From DASRFA01 sp035651755 (GTDB lineage Bacteria > Desulfobacterota > Binatia > UBA12015): a stretch of DNA of 64,000 bases. Below, piece after piece: positions 8,359-16,602 of the stretch. A program made the translations under genes and the position numbers. Under the pieces are notes generated by a model. That model ran no database searches, had not been told where the DNA came from, and saw only the letters and a program-made list of their open reading frames with translations. The stretch lies in contig DASRFA010000011.1 in NCBI GenBank assembly GCA_035651755.1, forward strand, positions 62,001 through 126,000, written 5' to 3'. How positions within the stretch are numbered: position 1 is the first letter of the stretch; every line of letters starts with the position of its first letter.

Positions 8359-8374
8359 TGGCACGCGGGCTGCT
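8359..8374 (+). promoter_or_regulatory. Candidate sigma-54 (-24/-12) promoter for the PilJ-kinase operon
   Basis: TTGGCACGCGGGCTGCT matches the -24/-12 consensus YTGGCACGrNNNTTGCW at nearly every key base, with GG and GC separated by exactly ten bases. The predicted start would fall near 8385, about 20 bases before the GTG of the kinase. It lies in a 200-base region otherwise without genes. No sigma-54 activator gene is in the window. Confidence 0.5.
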
Positions 8375-8404
8375 CTCCGCCTCGGCCTCGATCGGAGAAG
8401 CGAC

Positions 8405-9814
8405 GTGGACGGGACTCGCGCGCCCCTCGGAACCTTCGTCCGCCGGATCGCGGTCCGGGCGGTGATGAGCCTCGCCGCGATCGCGCTCCTCGTCGTGATC
8501 GGCGAGTTCGTGATCCAGCAGGTGATCGATCGCCAGATCGCAGATTCGCGGGTCGTGAACCTCGCCGGGCGCCAGCGCATGCTGAGCCAGCGCCTCGCGA
8601 AGGCGGCGCTCGCGGCGCAGGCGGCTCGCGAGCCGGCGATGCGCGCGGCCCGCGTCGCGGAGCTCGCCGAGACGACCGACGTTCTCGAGCGCGTGCACTG
8701 GGCGCTGCAGCGCGGCGACGCGAAGCTGGCGCTGCCGGGCCACAACACCAGCGCGGTCGAGGAGGCGTTCCGGGCCCTCGATCCGCACCTGGAAGCTCTC
8801 GTCCGCGCGAGCCGCGCGCTCGTCGCACGGCTGCGAAGCGCGGACCCCGCGGTGCGGCTCGCTCCGGGCGCGGCCGAGCTGGAACGCGTCCTCGCCCTCG
8901 AGCCGACCGTGCTGCGCGGCATGGAGGACGTCGTCGACAGCATCCTCGGGCAGGAGGCGTCGTTCCTCGTTCGCATGGACGACATCGTCTCGCAGTACGA
9001 AGGCGAGGGTCGCGCCCACATCGCTGCGGTCAAGGGCCGCCAGCACGCGTTCGTCGCAGCCACGCTCGCGGTCGTCCTGTTCCTCGGGCTGGGTGTCCTG
9101 CTGCCCGTGATCCGGGAGCTCCGGCGGACGATCGAGATGCGCGAGGCGGCCGAGCACGTCCGGCTCAACGAGTCCCTCTTGCAGGCGAGCTTCCGCGAGC
9201 GCGAACGGATCGGGCGCGACCTGCACGACGGTCTCGGCCAGCTTCTCGCCGGGATCGGGATGATGATGCGCGTCCTCGCGCAGCGCCTCGCGGCCGTGCG
9301 CTCGCCGGAGGCCGAGTCGGCCGCGAAGATCCAGGGGTTCGTCGGCGAGGCCATCGCGCAGACGCGCGGCCTCGCGCGCGCTCTCCACCCGGTCGACATC
9401 GCGGACGGCGGGCTCGTCGTCGCGCTCCAGGCGCTCGCGGAGTACGCATCGGCGGCGTTCGGGGTTCGCTGCGACGTGCGCTGCGAGGGCGAGCCGTCCG
9501 TGTCCGGACTCGCCGCGACCGCGCACCTCTACCGCATCGCCCAGGAGGCGATCACGAACGCGGTGAAGCACGGGAAGGCGCGCCGGATCGCCATCGCGGT
9601 CTCCGCGGATGCGACCGCGCTCCGCCTCAGCATCACCGACGACGGCGTCGGCTTCGCGCCCGATCGCACCGGCGAGCCCGGCCTCGGCCTCGGCATCATG
9701 CGCGACCGAGCGCACCTGCTCGGCGGACATCTCGAAGTCGCGCCCGCCACCGGAGGCGGGACGGCGGTGACGGCGCGCTTCGATGCGACGGCGGCCGCGA
9801 GGCTCGCGGCATGA
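8405..9814 (+). CDS. NarX-like sensor histidine kinase with PilJ-type periplasmic domain
   Basis: A 469-residue membrane kinase. GTG at 8405 was chosen because GGAGAAG precedes it; further upstream codons encode an Arg-rich run. TM1 is near 18-38 and TM2 near 215-236, bracketing a helical sensor that begins NLAGRQRMLSQRLAKA, the PilJ/NarX motif (nitrate-binding in some receptors). The cytoplasmic part is HisKA_3 (RIGRDLHDGLGQ, phospho-acceptor H274) and an HATPase domain ending in GLGLGIMRDRAHLLGG. It overlaps the response regulator gene by ATGA and would phosphorylate it. Confidence 0.88.
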   Translation: MDGTRAPLGTFVRRIAVRAVMSLAAIALLVVIGEFVIQQVIDRQIADSRVVNLAGRQRMLSQRLAKAALAAQAAREPAMRAARVAELAETTDVLERVHWALQRGDAKLALPGHNTSAVEEAFRALDPHLEALVRASRALVARLRSADPAVRLAPGAAELERVLALEPTVLRGMEDVVDSILGQEASFLVRMDDIVSQYEGEGRAHIAAVKGRQHAFVAATLAVVLFLGLGVLLPVIRELRRTIEMREAAEHVRLNESLLQASFRERERIGRDLHDGLGQLLAGIGMMMRVLAQRLAAVRSPEAESAAKIQGFVGEAIAQTRGLARALHPVDIADGGLVVALQALAEYASAAFGVRCDVRCEGEPSVSGLAATAHLYRIAQEAITNAVKHGKARRIAIAVSADATALRLSITDDGVGFAPDRTGEPGLGLGIMRDRAHLLGGHLEVAPATGGGTAVTARFDATAAARLAA

Positions 9815-10485
9815 GCGAGCGCGGCGACCCGGGCGAGGCGTCCGTCCGCCGGCTCCTCGTCGTGGACGATCATCCGATCGTGCGGCAGGGCGTGCGCCTC
9901 CTTCTCGAGAGCGAGCCCGACCTCACGGTGTGCGCGGAGGCCGAGAACACGCGCGACGCTCTCCGGGCGGCCGCGGCGAGCGAGCCGGACGTGGCGATCG
10001 TCGACCTCTCCCTCCCCGGCGCGGGCGGGCTCGAGCTGATCCGGGCGCTGCGCGCGGAGCATCCCCGCATCCTGCTCCTGGTGCTGTCGATGCACGAGGA
10101 GCAGGTGTACGCGGAGCGCGCGCTGCGCGCCGGGGCGCACGGCTACGTGAGCAAGCAGGAGGCGCCCGGCGAGATGGTGCGCGCGCTCCGGCGGATCCTC
10201 GCGGGCCAGCGGTTCCTGAGCGAGGGAGCCGCATCACACGTCCTCGCGCGCCTCGCAGGCGACGCCGATCTCGAGTCGGCCGACCCGATCCGTCGGCTCA
10301 GCGATCGCGAGCTCGAGGTGTTCCGCCTCATCGGGAGCGGGCTCGGCACACGCCAGATCGCACAGGCGCTCCACCTGAGCGTCAAGACGGTCGAGTCGCA
10401 TCGCGCCGGCATCAAGCACAAGCTCGGTCTGCGAAGCGGCATCGAGCTCGTTCGCCAGGCGGTCCAGACCGCGGCGTCGCTGTAG
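9811..10485 (+). CDS. NarL/FixJ-family response regulator
   Basis: A 224-residue regulator. The receiver (about 14-130) has the DD pair in LLVVDDHPIV, the phospho-Asp in AIVDLSLPG and the Lys in YVSKQEA. The LuxR-type helix-turn-helix follows (LSDRELEVFRLI, then TRQIAQALHLSVKTVESHRA). Translationally coupled to the PilJ-type kinase, its presumed partner. Candidate targets are the downstream transporter and receptor genes, by analogy with NarXL (inference). Confidence 0.92.
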   Translation: MSERGDPGEASVRRLLVVDDHPIVRQGVRLLLESEPDLTVCAEAENTRDALRAAAASEPDVAIVDLSLPGAGGLELIRALRAEHPRILLLVLSMHEEQVYAERALRAGAHGYVSKQEAPGEMVRALRRILAGQRFLSEGAASHVLARLAGDADLESADPIRRLSDRELEVFRLIGSGLGTRQIAQALHLSVKTVESHRAGIKHKLGLRSGIELVRQAVQTAASL

Positions 10486-10552
10486 GGCGGAACGCAGGCG
10501 CGGCCGCCGCGTCGGACGCCCGGCCGCGCGCTCTCGCGTCGGGGATTCCCCG

Positions 10553-10568
10553 ACCGCCCTCGGGCGGT
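10553..10568. terminator. Hairpin between the response regulator and narK-like gene
   Basis: ACCGCCC-TC-GGGCGGT, a perfect 7-bp stem 68 bases after the regulator stop. No T-run follows, so termination is possible but not certain. Confidence 0.35.
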
Positions 10569-10685
10569 TCGCCCACTGCAGAATCAGGCTCGCCCCGACT
10601 TCGGCGGCCCCACCCGTGCGCCGAGAACCTCTCGCAAAACGAAGTCGCGTTTCGCATGGCCGGTGCGGCGCGAGCGGGAGGTCAC

Positions 10686-11936
10686 ATGGCGACGTTGGTG
10701 GGGAAGGGCGCCGCGCGGAGCGGCGTCGGAGCAGCGGCGGGCGATGCCGCCGCGAGCGGTCTCCCGAAGACCATTCTGGCCGCGAACACGAGCGCGTTCG
10801 CGCTCGCCTTCGCCGCCTGGGTGATGTTCGGCCCGTCGGCGCGCGTCATCGCGGAGCAGCTCGCGATCTCGCCCGCGTCGGCGACGCTCCTGAAGTCGGT
10901 GCCGATCCTTCTCGGGTCGATCATCCGGATCCCGGTCGGGATCCTGACCGATCGCGTGGGAGCGCGCGCCGTCTTTCCGGCGCTGATGATCGTGTCCGCC
11001 GTCGCCGCGTGCGGGCTCAGCTGGGCTTCGAGCTACGGGGAGCTCGTCGTCGGCGGTCTCGTGCTCGGCCTCGTCGGCACGACGTTCGCCGTCGGCGTCC
11101 AGTCGGTCTCGTCGTGGACGCCGAAGTCGGCGCAGGGGCTCGCGCTCGGCATTTTCGGCGCGGGCAACGTCGGCACCGCGATCACGACGTTCGGGCTGCC
11201 GGTGCTGATGGCGTCCATCGGCTGGCGCGGCGCCTTCCGCGTGTACGGGGTGGTGCTCGCGCTCGGCGCGCTCGGCTACTGGCTCGTGGTGCGCGACGCG
11301 CCGCGCGCCGGCGAGCGCCCGACGTTCGCGTCGCTGCTGGAGCCGCTCGGGAGCGGTCGCACCTGGTGCTTCGGGCTCTATTACACCGCGACCTTCGGCG
11401 TTTTCGTCGCGGCGACGCTGACCGTCGGCGACATCTACATCGAGGCTTACAAGGTGCCGATGCAGACGGCCGGCCTCCTCGCGACGACGTTCACGTTCAC
11501 CGCGAGCCTCGCCCGCATCCCGGGCGGCAGCCTCGCCGACCGCTTCGGCGCGCGCGCCGTGATGAAGGCGGCGCTGATGCTCGTCGTGCTCGCGCTGTCG
11601 CCGATCGCCATGGGTCTTCCGATCGCGTCGACGGTCGCGCTCGCCTTCATCGGCGGCCTCGCGATGGGCGCGGGGATGGCCGCGACCTTCAAGTACATTC
11701 CGCAGACCTTCCCGACCTCGGTCGGGGCGGTCGGCGGCGTGGTCGGCGCGCTCGGCGGGCTCGGCGGCTTCTTCCTCCCGCTCGTCGGAGCGGCCGTCAA
11801 GTCGTGGGCCGGATCGGTCTATTCGCAGATCCTTCCGCTGGTCGTGGTGGCGGCGGTCGCGACGGTGGTGGCGCGCCTGGTGGAGAAGAAGCCGGTGGAG
11901 AAGTCGTCGGCGGAGCCGACGCTGTCGCCGGCGTAG
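10686..11936 (+). CDS. NarK-family nitrate/nitrite MFS transporter
   Basis: A 416-residue protein with about 12 hydrophobic segments. The nitrate-signature-like LGIFGAGNVGTAITTFGLP and the MFS loop motifs TDRVGARAVFP and ADRFGARAVM are clear. This points to nitrate or nitrite import/antiport. The ATG at 10686 follows GGGAGGTCAC; a second ATG at 10656 lacks a site. It sits between a NarXL-like pair and a PilJ-motif chemoreceptor, which supports nitrate as substrate. Confidence 0.85.
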   Translation: MATLVGKGAARSGVGAAAGDAAASGLPKTILAANTSAFALAFAAWVMFGPSARVIAEQLAISPASATLLKSVPILLGSIIRIPVGILTDRVGARAVFPALMIVSAVAACGLSWASSYGELVVGGLVLGLVGTTFAVGVQSVSSWTPKSAQGLALGIFGAGNVGTAITTFGLPVLMASIGWRGAFRVYGVVLALGALGYWLVVRDAPRAGERPTFASLLEPLGSGRTWCFGLYYTATFGVFVAATLTVGDIYIEAYKVPMQTAGLLATTFTFTASLARIPGGSLADRFGARAVMKAALMLVVLALSPIAMGLPIASTVALAFIGGLAMGAGMAATFKYIPQTFPTSVGAVGGVVGALGGLGGFFLPLVGAAVKSWAGSVYSQILPLVVVAAVATVVARLVEKKPVEKSSAEPTLSPA

Positions 11937-11961
11937 CCGGACACCGCGAAGGAGGATGGAC

Positions 11962-13284
11962 GTGGCACAGGTCGCACTTCTTCACCCCAACCGCGCTCCG
12001 GCGGCGGAGGCAGCGGAGGACCGCTCGGCGGCGATCCTCGACCTCGCAGGCCGACAGCGCATGCTGAACCAGCGTCTGCTCGCGGAAACCCTCGCGAGCG
12101 CGCTCGGCGTCGACACCAACGCCCCGGCGACGCGACAGCTCCTGCGGCAGACCTCGGAAGCGCTCGCGCGCGGTGGCGCGGCGGTGCTCGTGCCGGGCGC
12201 GAAGCCGGTCACGATCGAGCTCCCGGCTCCGCCGACGCCCGCCATCCGCGACCGCTTCGCCATGCAGGCGGAGCTCATCGCCGGCGTCGAGAGCGCCGCC
12301 GAGCAGGTCGCGACGCTCACCGTCGGCGACGAGGCGTTCCGGGAAGCCGTGACGCAGCTCCTCGCCGTCGGCCAGCGCTTCCACGCGATCGCCGACGAGG
12401 GCGTCCGCATGTTCGCGGAGCACGTCCAGCAGGAGAAGGAGGAAGCGGACCGCCGCGAGCGCGAGATGAACGACCGCCTGCGCGGCGTGATGAGCGAGGT
12501 CACGACCCTCGCGCAGTCGCTCGGCGGCGCCTCGGAGGAGCTCGCGGCGCTCAGCAAGGAGCTCGAGGGCAACGCCGACCAGACGGCGACCCAGGCGAAC
12601 ATGCTGTCGGCCGCGTCGGAGCAGGTGTCGGCGAACGTCCAGACGCTCTCGACCGGCACGGAGGAGATGAGCGCCAGCATCCGCGAGATCGCCCAGAGCG
12701 CAGCCGAGTCGGCGCGCGTGTCGACGACGGCGGTGCAGGTCGCGGAGACGGCGAACGAGCGCATCGCCGGGCTCGGCCAGAGCTCGATCGAGATCGGGCA
12801 GATCGTGAAGGTCATCACGTCGGTCGCGCAGCAGACGAACCTGCTCGCGCTGAACGCGACCATCGAGGCCGCGCGCGCCGGCGAGGCGGGCAAGGGCTTC
12901 GCGGTGGTGGCGAACGAGGTGAAGGAGCTCGCGAAGGAGACCGCGCGCGCGAGCGAGGACATCAGCCGGAAGGTCGAGACGATCCAGGGCGAGACGCGGA
13001 CCGCGATCGAGATCATCGCGCAGATCTCGAACGTGATCGGCCAGGTGAGCGACATCTCGAACACGATCGCAGGGGCGGTCGAGGAGCAGAGCGCGACGAC
13101 GTCCGAGATGAGCCGGAACGTGGCGGAGGCGTCGAAGGCGTCGCAGGACATCGCCGGCAGCACGAGCAACGTGGCGCGCACCGCGGAGGAGACGAAGCGC
13201 GGCGCCGAGACGAGCCACGCCGCCGCGGCGTCGCTCGCGAAGCTCGCCGATCAGCTGCGGCGGCTCGTCGAGGCGAACGCGTAG
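11962..13284 (+). CDS. Soluble methyl-accepting chemotaxis protein with PilJ-like motif
   Basis: A 440-residue chemoreceptor with no membrane segment. GTG at 11962 is preferred to the ATG at 11956 because AAGGAGG at 11949-11955 is then correctly spaced. The N-terminus (18-140) carries LDLAGRQRMLNQRLLAET, the same PilJ/NarX motif as the upstream kinase, in a helical region without flanking TMs. The rest is the signalling coiled coil with the hairpin tip QQTNLLALNATIEAARAGEA. There is no C-terminal CheR-docking pentapeptide. It probably couples cytoplasmic nitrate or a related signal to CheA (inference). Confidence 0.85.
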   Translation: MAQVALLHPNRAPAAEAAEDRSAAILDLAGRQRMLNQRLLAETLASALGVDTNAPATRQLLRQTSEALARGGAAVLVPGAKPVTIELPAPPTPAIRDRFAMQAELIAGVESAAEQVATLTVGDEAFREAVTQLLAVGQRFHAIADEGVRMFAEHVQQEKEEADRREREMNDRLRGVMSEVTTLAQSLGGASEELAALSKELEGNADQTATQANMLSAASEQVSANVQTLSTGTEEMSASIREIAQSAAESARVSTTAVQVAETANERIAGLGQSSIEIGQIVKVITSVAQQTNLLALNATIEAARAGEAGKGFAVVANEVKELAKETARASEDISRKVETIQGETRTAIEIIAQISNVIGQVSDISNTIAGAVEEQSATTSEMSRNVAEASKASQDIAGSTSNVARTAEETKRGAETSHAAAASLAKLADQLRRLVEANA

Positions 13285-13345
13285 CACGAACGCCGAACGG
13301 CCGGGGAAGCGCGCATCGGCGTTCCGCGGAGAGGGGTGGTGGACC

Positions 13346-14875
13346 ATGGATGGTGAGCGACCTTTGCAGCGATCGGCCGGTGCGACCGCTCGCGGACCGG
13401 CGGGAGGCCCGTGCCGCGCCTGGATGGCGGCGGCGCTCTGGGCGATCGCGCTCGCGGCAGCCGCGAGCGACGCCCGTGCGTTCGCGCTCGGCCCGGTCGA
13501 GACGGACGGGCCGGCGGATTCCAAGATCCGCCTCGAGATCTACGACCGCGTGCGCGGCGAGTTCGTCGACTGGTTCAACCCGAAGCCGGGGAACCCGCAG
13601 CCGATCTACCGCTACAACTTCTTCGCGAACAAGTTCCAGCTCGGGGTGCGGATCAAGCGCGATCCGGTCGAGGCGTTCGCGCAGCTCCAGCACTCGCTGC
13701 TCGACGACCTGCCGGGTGCCGCGCAGGGCCCGGGCGGCCTCTACTTCGCGAACACGCACGACACGTTCCAGGAGCAGGCCTTCCTGCGCCAGGGGTGGGC
13801 GCGCTTGAAGGGCGCTTCGTTCGCGCCCGGGCTCGCGCTGCTCGGCGGCCGCTTCCTCTACCGCGACGGCACCGAGGTGGTCCCGAAGGACCGCGCTCTC
13901 GCGTGGATCGTGAACACACGCGTCGCCGAGCGCCTGATCGGGCCGTTCGACTACACGAACATCGGCCGGAGCTTCGACGGCGGCACCGCCGCCTGGGACG
14001 ACGACCTCTGGAACGCGGCCGCTTTCTACCTGCGCCCGGACACCGGCGGCTACGAGATCAACGCCGGCCACGCGATCGCGCAGATCAACGTCGCGGGCGC
14101 GTCGGCGTCCCTCAAGCCGTCGGAGGCCTTTCCCGGCAGCCTCGCCCGGCTCTTCGCCATCTACTACGCCGACAGCCGGAACGTCGTCTGGGTCGACAAC
14201 CGCCCGCTGGAGGACCGCAAGGCGGATCACGATTCGAGCCTCATCTGGACGCTCGGCACGGACTTCATGCACGTCGAGCCGATCGGTCCCGGCCAGGCCG
14301 ACGTGCTGCTCTGGGGGCTCGGGCAGTTCGGGCACTGGCAGAGCCTCGACCACCGCGCCTGGGCGTTCGCAGCCGAGGGCGGCTATCAGCTCCCCGACGT
14401 GCCGTGGCAGCCGTGGATGCGCGTCGGCTTCGACATGGGGTCCGGCGACGACGACCCGAACGACGGCCTCCACACAACGTTCTTCCAGATCCTGCCGACG
14501 GCCCGCATCTACGCGCAGTTCCCGTTCTACAACATGATGGACAACCAGGACGCGTTCGCGCAGATCCTCCTGTGGCCGGCGAAGGAGTGGCACGTCCGCT
14601 CGGACGTGCACGTCCTGCGGGTGAGCGACGAGCAGGACCTGCTCTACTCGGGCGGCGGCGCGAACAAGGGCGACGCCTTCGGCTTCTCGGGCCTGCCGGC
14701 AAACGGCAACCGCGACGTCGGCGTGCTGCTCGACCTCGCCGTATCGTGGAAGCCGCGCGATTTCTTCACCCTTTATGCGTACTACGGCCACGTCTTCGGA
14801 GACGGCGTCATCTCGGCGAACTACGAAGGCAAGAGCGCGAACTACGGCTACCTCGAGGGAACGATCTCGTTCTGA
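13346..14875 (+). CDS. Alginate-export-family outer membrane beta-barrel protein
   Basis: A 509-residue protein with a long N-terminal signal region (hydrophobic AALWAIALAAAASDARA, probable cleavage before FALGP) and alternating beta-strand sequence to a terminal Phe (GTISF), as in outer-membrane proteins. Segments such as RIKRDPVEAFAQLQH, LGGRFLYRDGTE and DVHVLRVSDEQDLLYSGGGA resemble the AlgE/Alginate_exp family. These barrels pass anionic polymers or small solutes; here it may be a porin of the preceding nitrate module. An internal ATG at 13424 would also leave a signal peptide. Confidence 0.75.
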   Translation: MDGERPLQRSAGATARGPAGGPCRAWMAAALWAIALAAAASDARAFALGPVETDGPADSKIRLEIYDRVRGEFVDWFNPKPGNPQPIYRYNFFANKFQLGVRIKRDPVEAFAQLQHSLLDDLPGAAQGPGGLYFANTHDTFQEQAFLRQGWARLKGASFAPGLALLGGRFLYRDGTEVVPKDRALAWIVNTRVAERLIGPFDYTNIGRSFDGGTAAWDDDLWNAAAFYLRPDTGGYEINAGHAIAQINVAGASASLKPSEAFPGSLARLFAIYYADSRNVVWVDNRPLEDRKADHDSSLIWTLGTDFMHVEPIGPGQADVLLWGLGQFGHWQSLDHRAWAFAAEGGYQLPDVPWQPWMRVGFDMGSGDDDPNDGLHTTFFQILPTARIYAQFPFYNMMDNQDAFAQILLWPAKEWHVRSDVHVLRVSDEQDLLYSGGGANKGDAFGFSGLPANGNRDVGVLLDLAVSWKPRDFFTLYAYYGHVFGDGVISANYEGKSANYGYLEGTISF

Positions 14876-14941
14876 GATCGCGTCAGCCGCTGCTCAAGAA
14901 AACAGGCTGCCTGCTCGAATAGCCCTCGGGAGGAGGTCGGG

Positions 14942-15304
14942 ATGCGGATCCTCATCGTCGACGACAGCAAGGCCATGCGCGGTCTGGTGCGACGCGCGCT
15001 GCGCCAGGCCGGATTCGGGAGCCACGACTTCAGCGAGGCCGCGAACGGCAAGGAGGCACTCGACCAGATCCACCAGCAGGCGCCCGACGTCGTGCTGAGC
15101 GACTGGAACATGCCCGAGATGTCGGGGATCGAGCTCTTGACGGCGCTCCGCGGCGAGGAGTGCTCGGTCAAGTTCGGGTTCGTCACGTCGGAAGGCACGC
15201 CCGAGATGAAGCAGGCGGCGATCGACGCCGGTGCCTCGTTCTTCGTGACGAAGCCGTTCACGCCCGAAGCTCTCGAGGAGGCGCTGTCGGGGGTGATCGG
15301 ATGA
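14942..15304 (+). CDS. cheY: CheY-like single-domain response regulator
   Basis: A 120-residue receiver. DDSK acidic pocket, phospho-Asp in VVLSDWNMPEMSG, Ser/Thr in GFVTSEG and Lys in FFVTKPF are all present. Preceded by GGGAGGAGG. Its stop overlaps the start of the following CheX gene (ATGA), and it opens the chemotaxis cluster. It would carry the signal from CheA to a motor or other output; no flagellar or pilus motor genes are in view. Confidence 0.9.
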   Translation: MRILIVDDSKAMRGLVRRALRQAGFGSHDFSEAANGKEALDQIHQQAPDVVLSDWNMPEMSGIELLTALRGEECSVKFGFVTSEGTPEMKQAAIDAGASFFVTKPFTPEALEEALSGVIG

Positions 15305-15792
15305 CGCCGGTCGCGCTGGCGGACGAGTGGGCGGCCGCGGCTGCGGCCGTCACGGGCGAGCTGTCGGAAAGCATGCTCGGCCTCGGCGAGCACGAGGTGC
15401 TCGGCCCGGTCGAGCGCCCCGACCGCGAGCTGTGCGGCGCCTACCTCCCGATGCACACGACCGAAGGCGCGCTCTACGTCGGCATCCTCTCGGACACGAG
15501 CGGCATCCGCGCGCTCGCCAACGCGCTCCTCGGCGAGGACCTCGACGCCGAGATCGCCGAGCCCGAGCTCATCGACGCGGTGGGCGAGGTCGCGAACATC
15601 GTGGGCGGACAGATGAAGTCGCAGGTCCCGAACGGCGGCACGGCGCAGCTCGGGCTCCCGATCTTCGCCTGGAAGCCGGTCGAGACGCCGAGCGGCGCGC
15701 AGCAGCGCGCCCTGCGCCTTCGCCTCGGATCGGTCAACGCGACGATCGTCGTGGTCAGCCCGGCACCATCGACGCTCTTCAAGAAGGAATAG
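15301..15792 (+). CDS. cheX: CheX-like CheY-P phosphatase
   Basis: A 163-residue CheC/CheX-fold protein that would dephosphorylate CheY-P. The phosphatase motif [DS]xxxExxN is met by ELIDAVGEVANIVGGQMKS. Strand segments LYVGILSD and LRLRLGSVNATIVVV flank it. It overlaps the cheY gene by four bases, consistent with paired expression of a regulator and its phosphatase. Confidence 0.82.
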   Translation: MTPVALADEWAAAAAAVTGELSESMLGLGEHEVLGPVERPDRELCGAYLPMHTTEGALYVGILSDTSGIRALANALLGEDLDAEIAEPELIDAVGEVANIVGGQMKSQVPNGGTAQLGLPIFAWKPVETPSGAQQRALRLRLGSVNATIVVVSPAPSTLFKKE

Positions 15793-15820
15793 TCGGGCTC
15801 CGTCGGAGGGATTGACCGCA

Positions 15821-16276
15821 ATGTCGACTGGGCTCAACGCATCCACCATCGCAGGCATCATCGAGACACTGCTCGGACGCGAGGTCACCGTGAAGAACGG
15901 GCCGGCCGGCAAGGGGCCGAACGCGCTCATCGCGGTGTACGCATCGCCCGACAAGCCGGTCGCGGCGTGCGTCGGCTGCAGCATCCAGTTCGCGTCGTAC
16001 GCGGCCGCGGCGCTCTCGCTCGTCCCGCGCGAGGTCGCCGAGGGCGACATCCGCGCCGGCAAGCTCTCCGACGTGCTCGACGAGAACTTCCGCGAGGTGA
16101 TGAACGTCTTCGGCGGCATCCTGAGCAGCCCGGGCCACCGCGTCGTCCTCGACCGCATCACCGGCTCCGGCGAGGCGCCCGACGAGATCTCGAAGATGCT
16201 CTCCGAGTCGTCGCCCGTCAGCTTCGAGGTCGAGGTCGAAGGCTACGGCAAAGGCCTGATCTCCCTCGCCGCCTGA
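15821..16276 (+). CDS. Chemotaxis-cluster protein, weakly CheX/CheC-like
   Basis: A 151-residue protein I cannot assign with certainty. ATG at 15821 follows GGAGGG; a TTG at 15812 is too close to it. LDENFREVMNVFGGILSS resembles the ExxN phosphatase helix of CheC/CheX but lacks the Asp/Ser four residues before Glu. An N-terminal LNASTIAGIIETLLGREVTV and the C-terminal VSFEVEVEGYGKGLISLAA look like an alpha/beta fold of similar size. Sitting between cheX and cheA, it is probably a CheX relative or a CheA/CheY-binding protein. Confidence 0.6.
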   Translation: MSTGLNASTIAGIIETLLGREVTVKNGPAGKGPNALIAVYASPDKPVAACVGCSIQFASYAAAALSLVPREVAEGDIRAGKLSDVLDENFREVMNVFGGILSSPGHRVVLDRITGSGEAPDEISKMLSESSPVSFEVEVEGYGKGLISLAA

Positions 16277-16602
16277 GGGCGGAGCGGTCGGCCGCGCGCA
16301 CCGCGGTTGACGTCGCCGGTTGCGCGCGCGGTGGAGCGCACGCAACGCGGAATCTTCTGCCGCGTCCGGCGCCCGAGCGGGACGTTCGTGCCGCGCCGCG
16401 CGCAGGGCCGCCCGGCGAAGCTCCATCCGCGACGCGCTCGCGCCCGGCGCGGAGCTCGGCACGTCGGTTGCTGTGCGGTCGCCGCGCGCAAAGATCGAAC
16501 GCGCGCTCAAGTCGTGCGCGCCGCTGCACGAGTACAGCGTGCAACGCGTGCGCAGGGCGATCCCGTAGGGCTCCGGCGGGTCGCAGCGGGGGGGTGGCAG
16601 GG
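16277..16602. other. 326-base non-coding leader upstream of cheA
   Basis: No gene is supported on either strand. The only site I can point to is the -24/-12-like sequence at 16457-16472. The remainder is GC-rich with no obvious RNA structure. Confidence 0.5.
16457..16472 (+). promoter_or_regulatory. Candidate sigma-54 promoter upstream of cheA
   Basis: CGGCACGTCGGTTGCT has GG and GC ten bases apart and intact CACG and TTGCT elements; only the T before GG is replaced by C. It would start transcription near 16484, about 120 bases before cheA, inside the cluster's largest gap. Confidence 0.45.
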
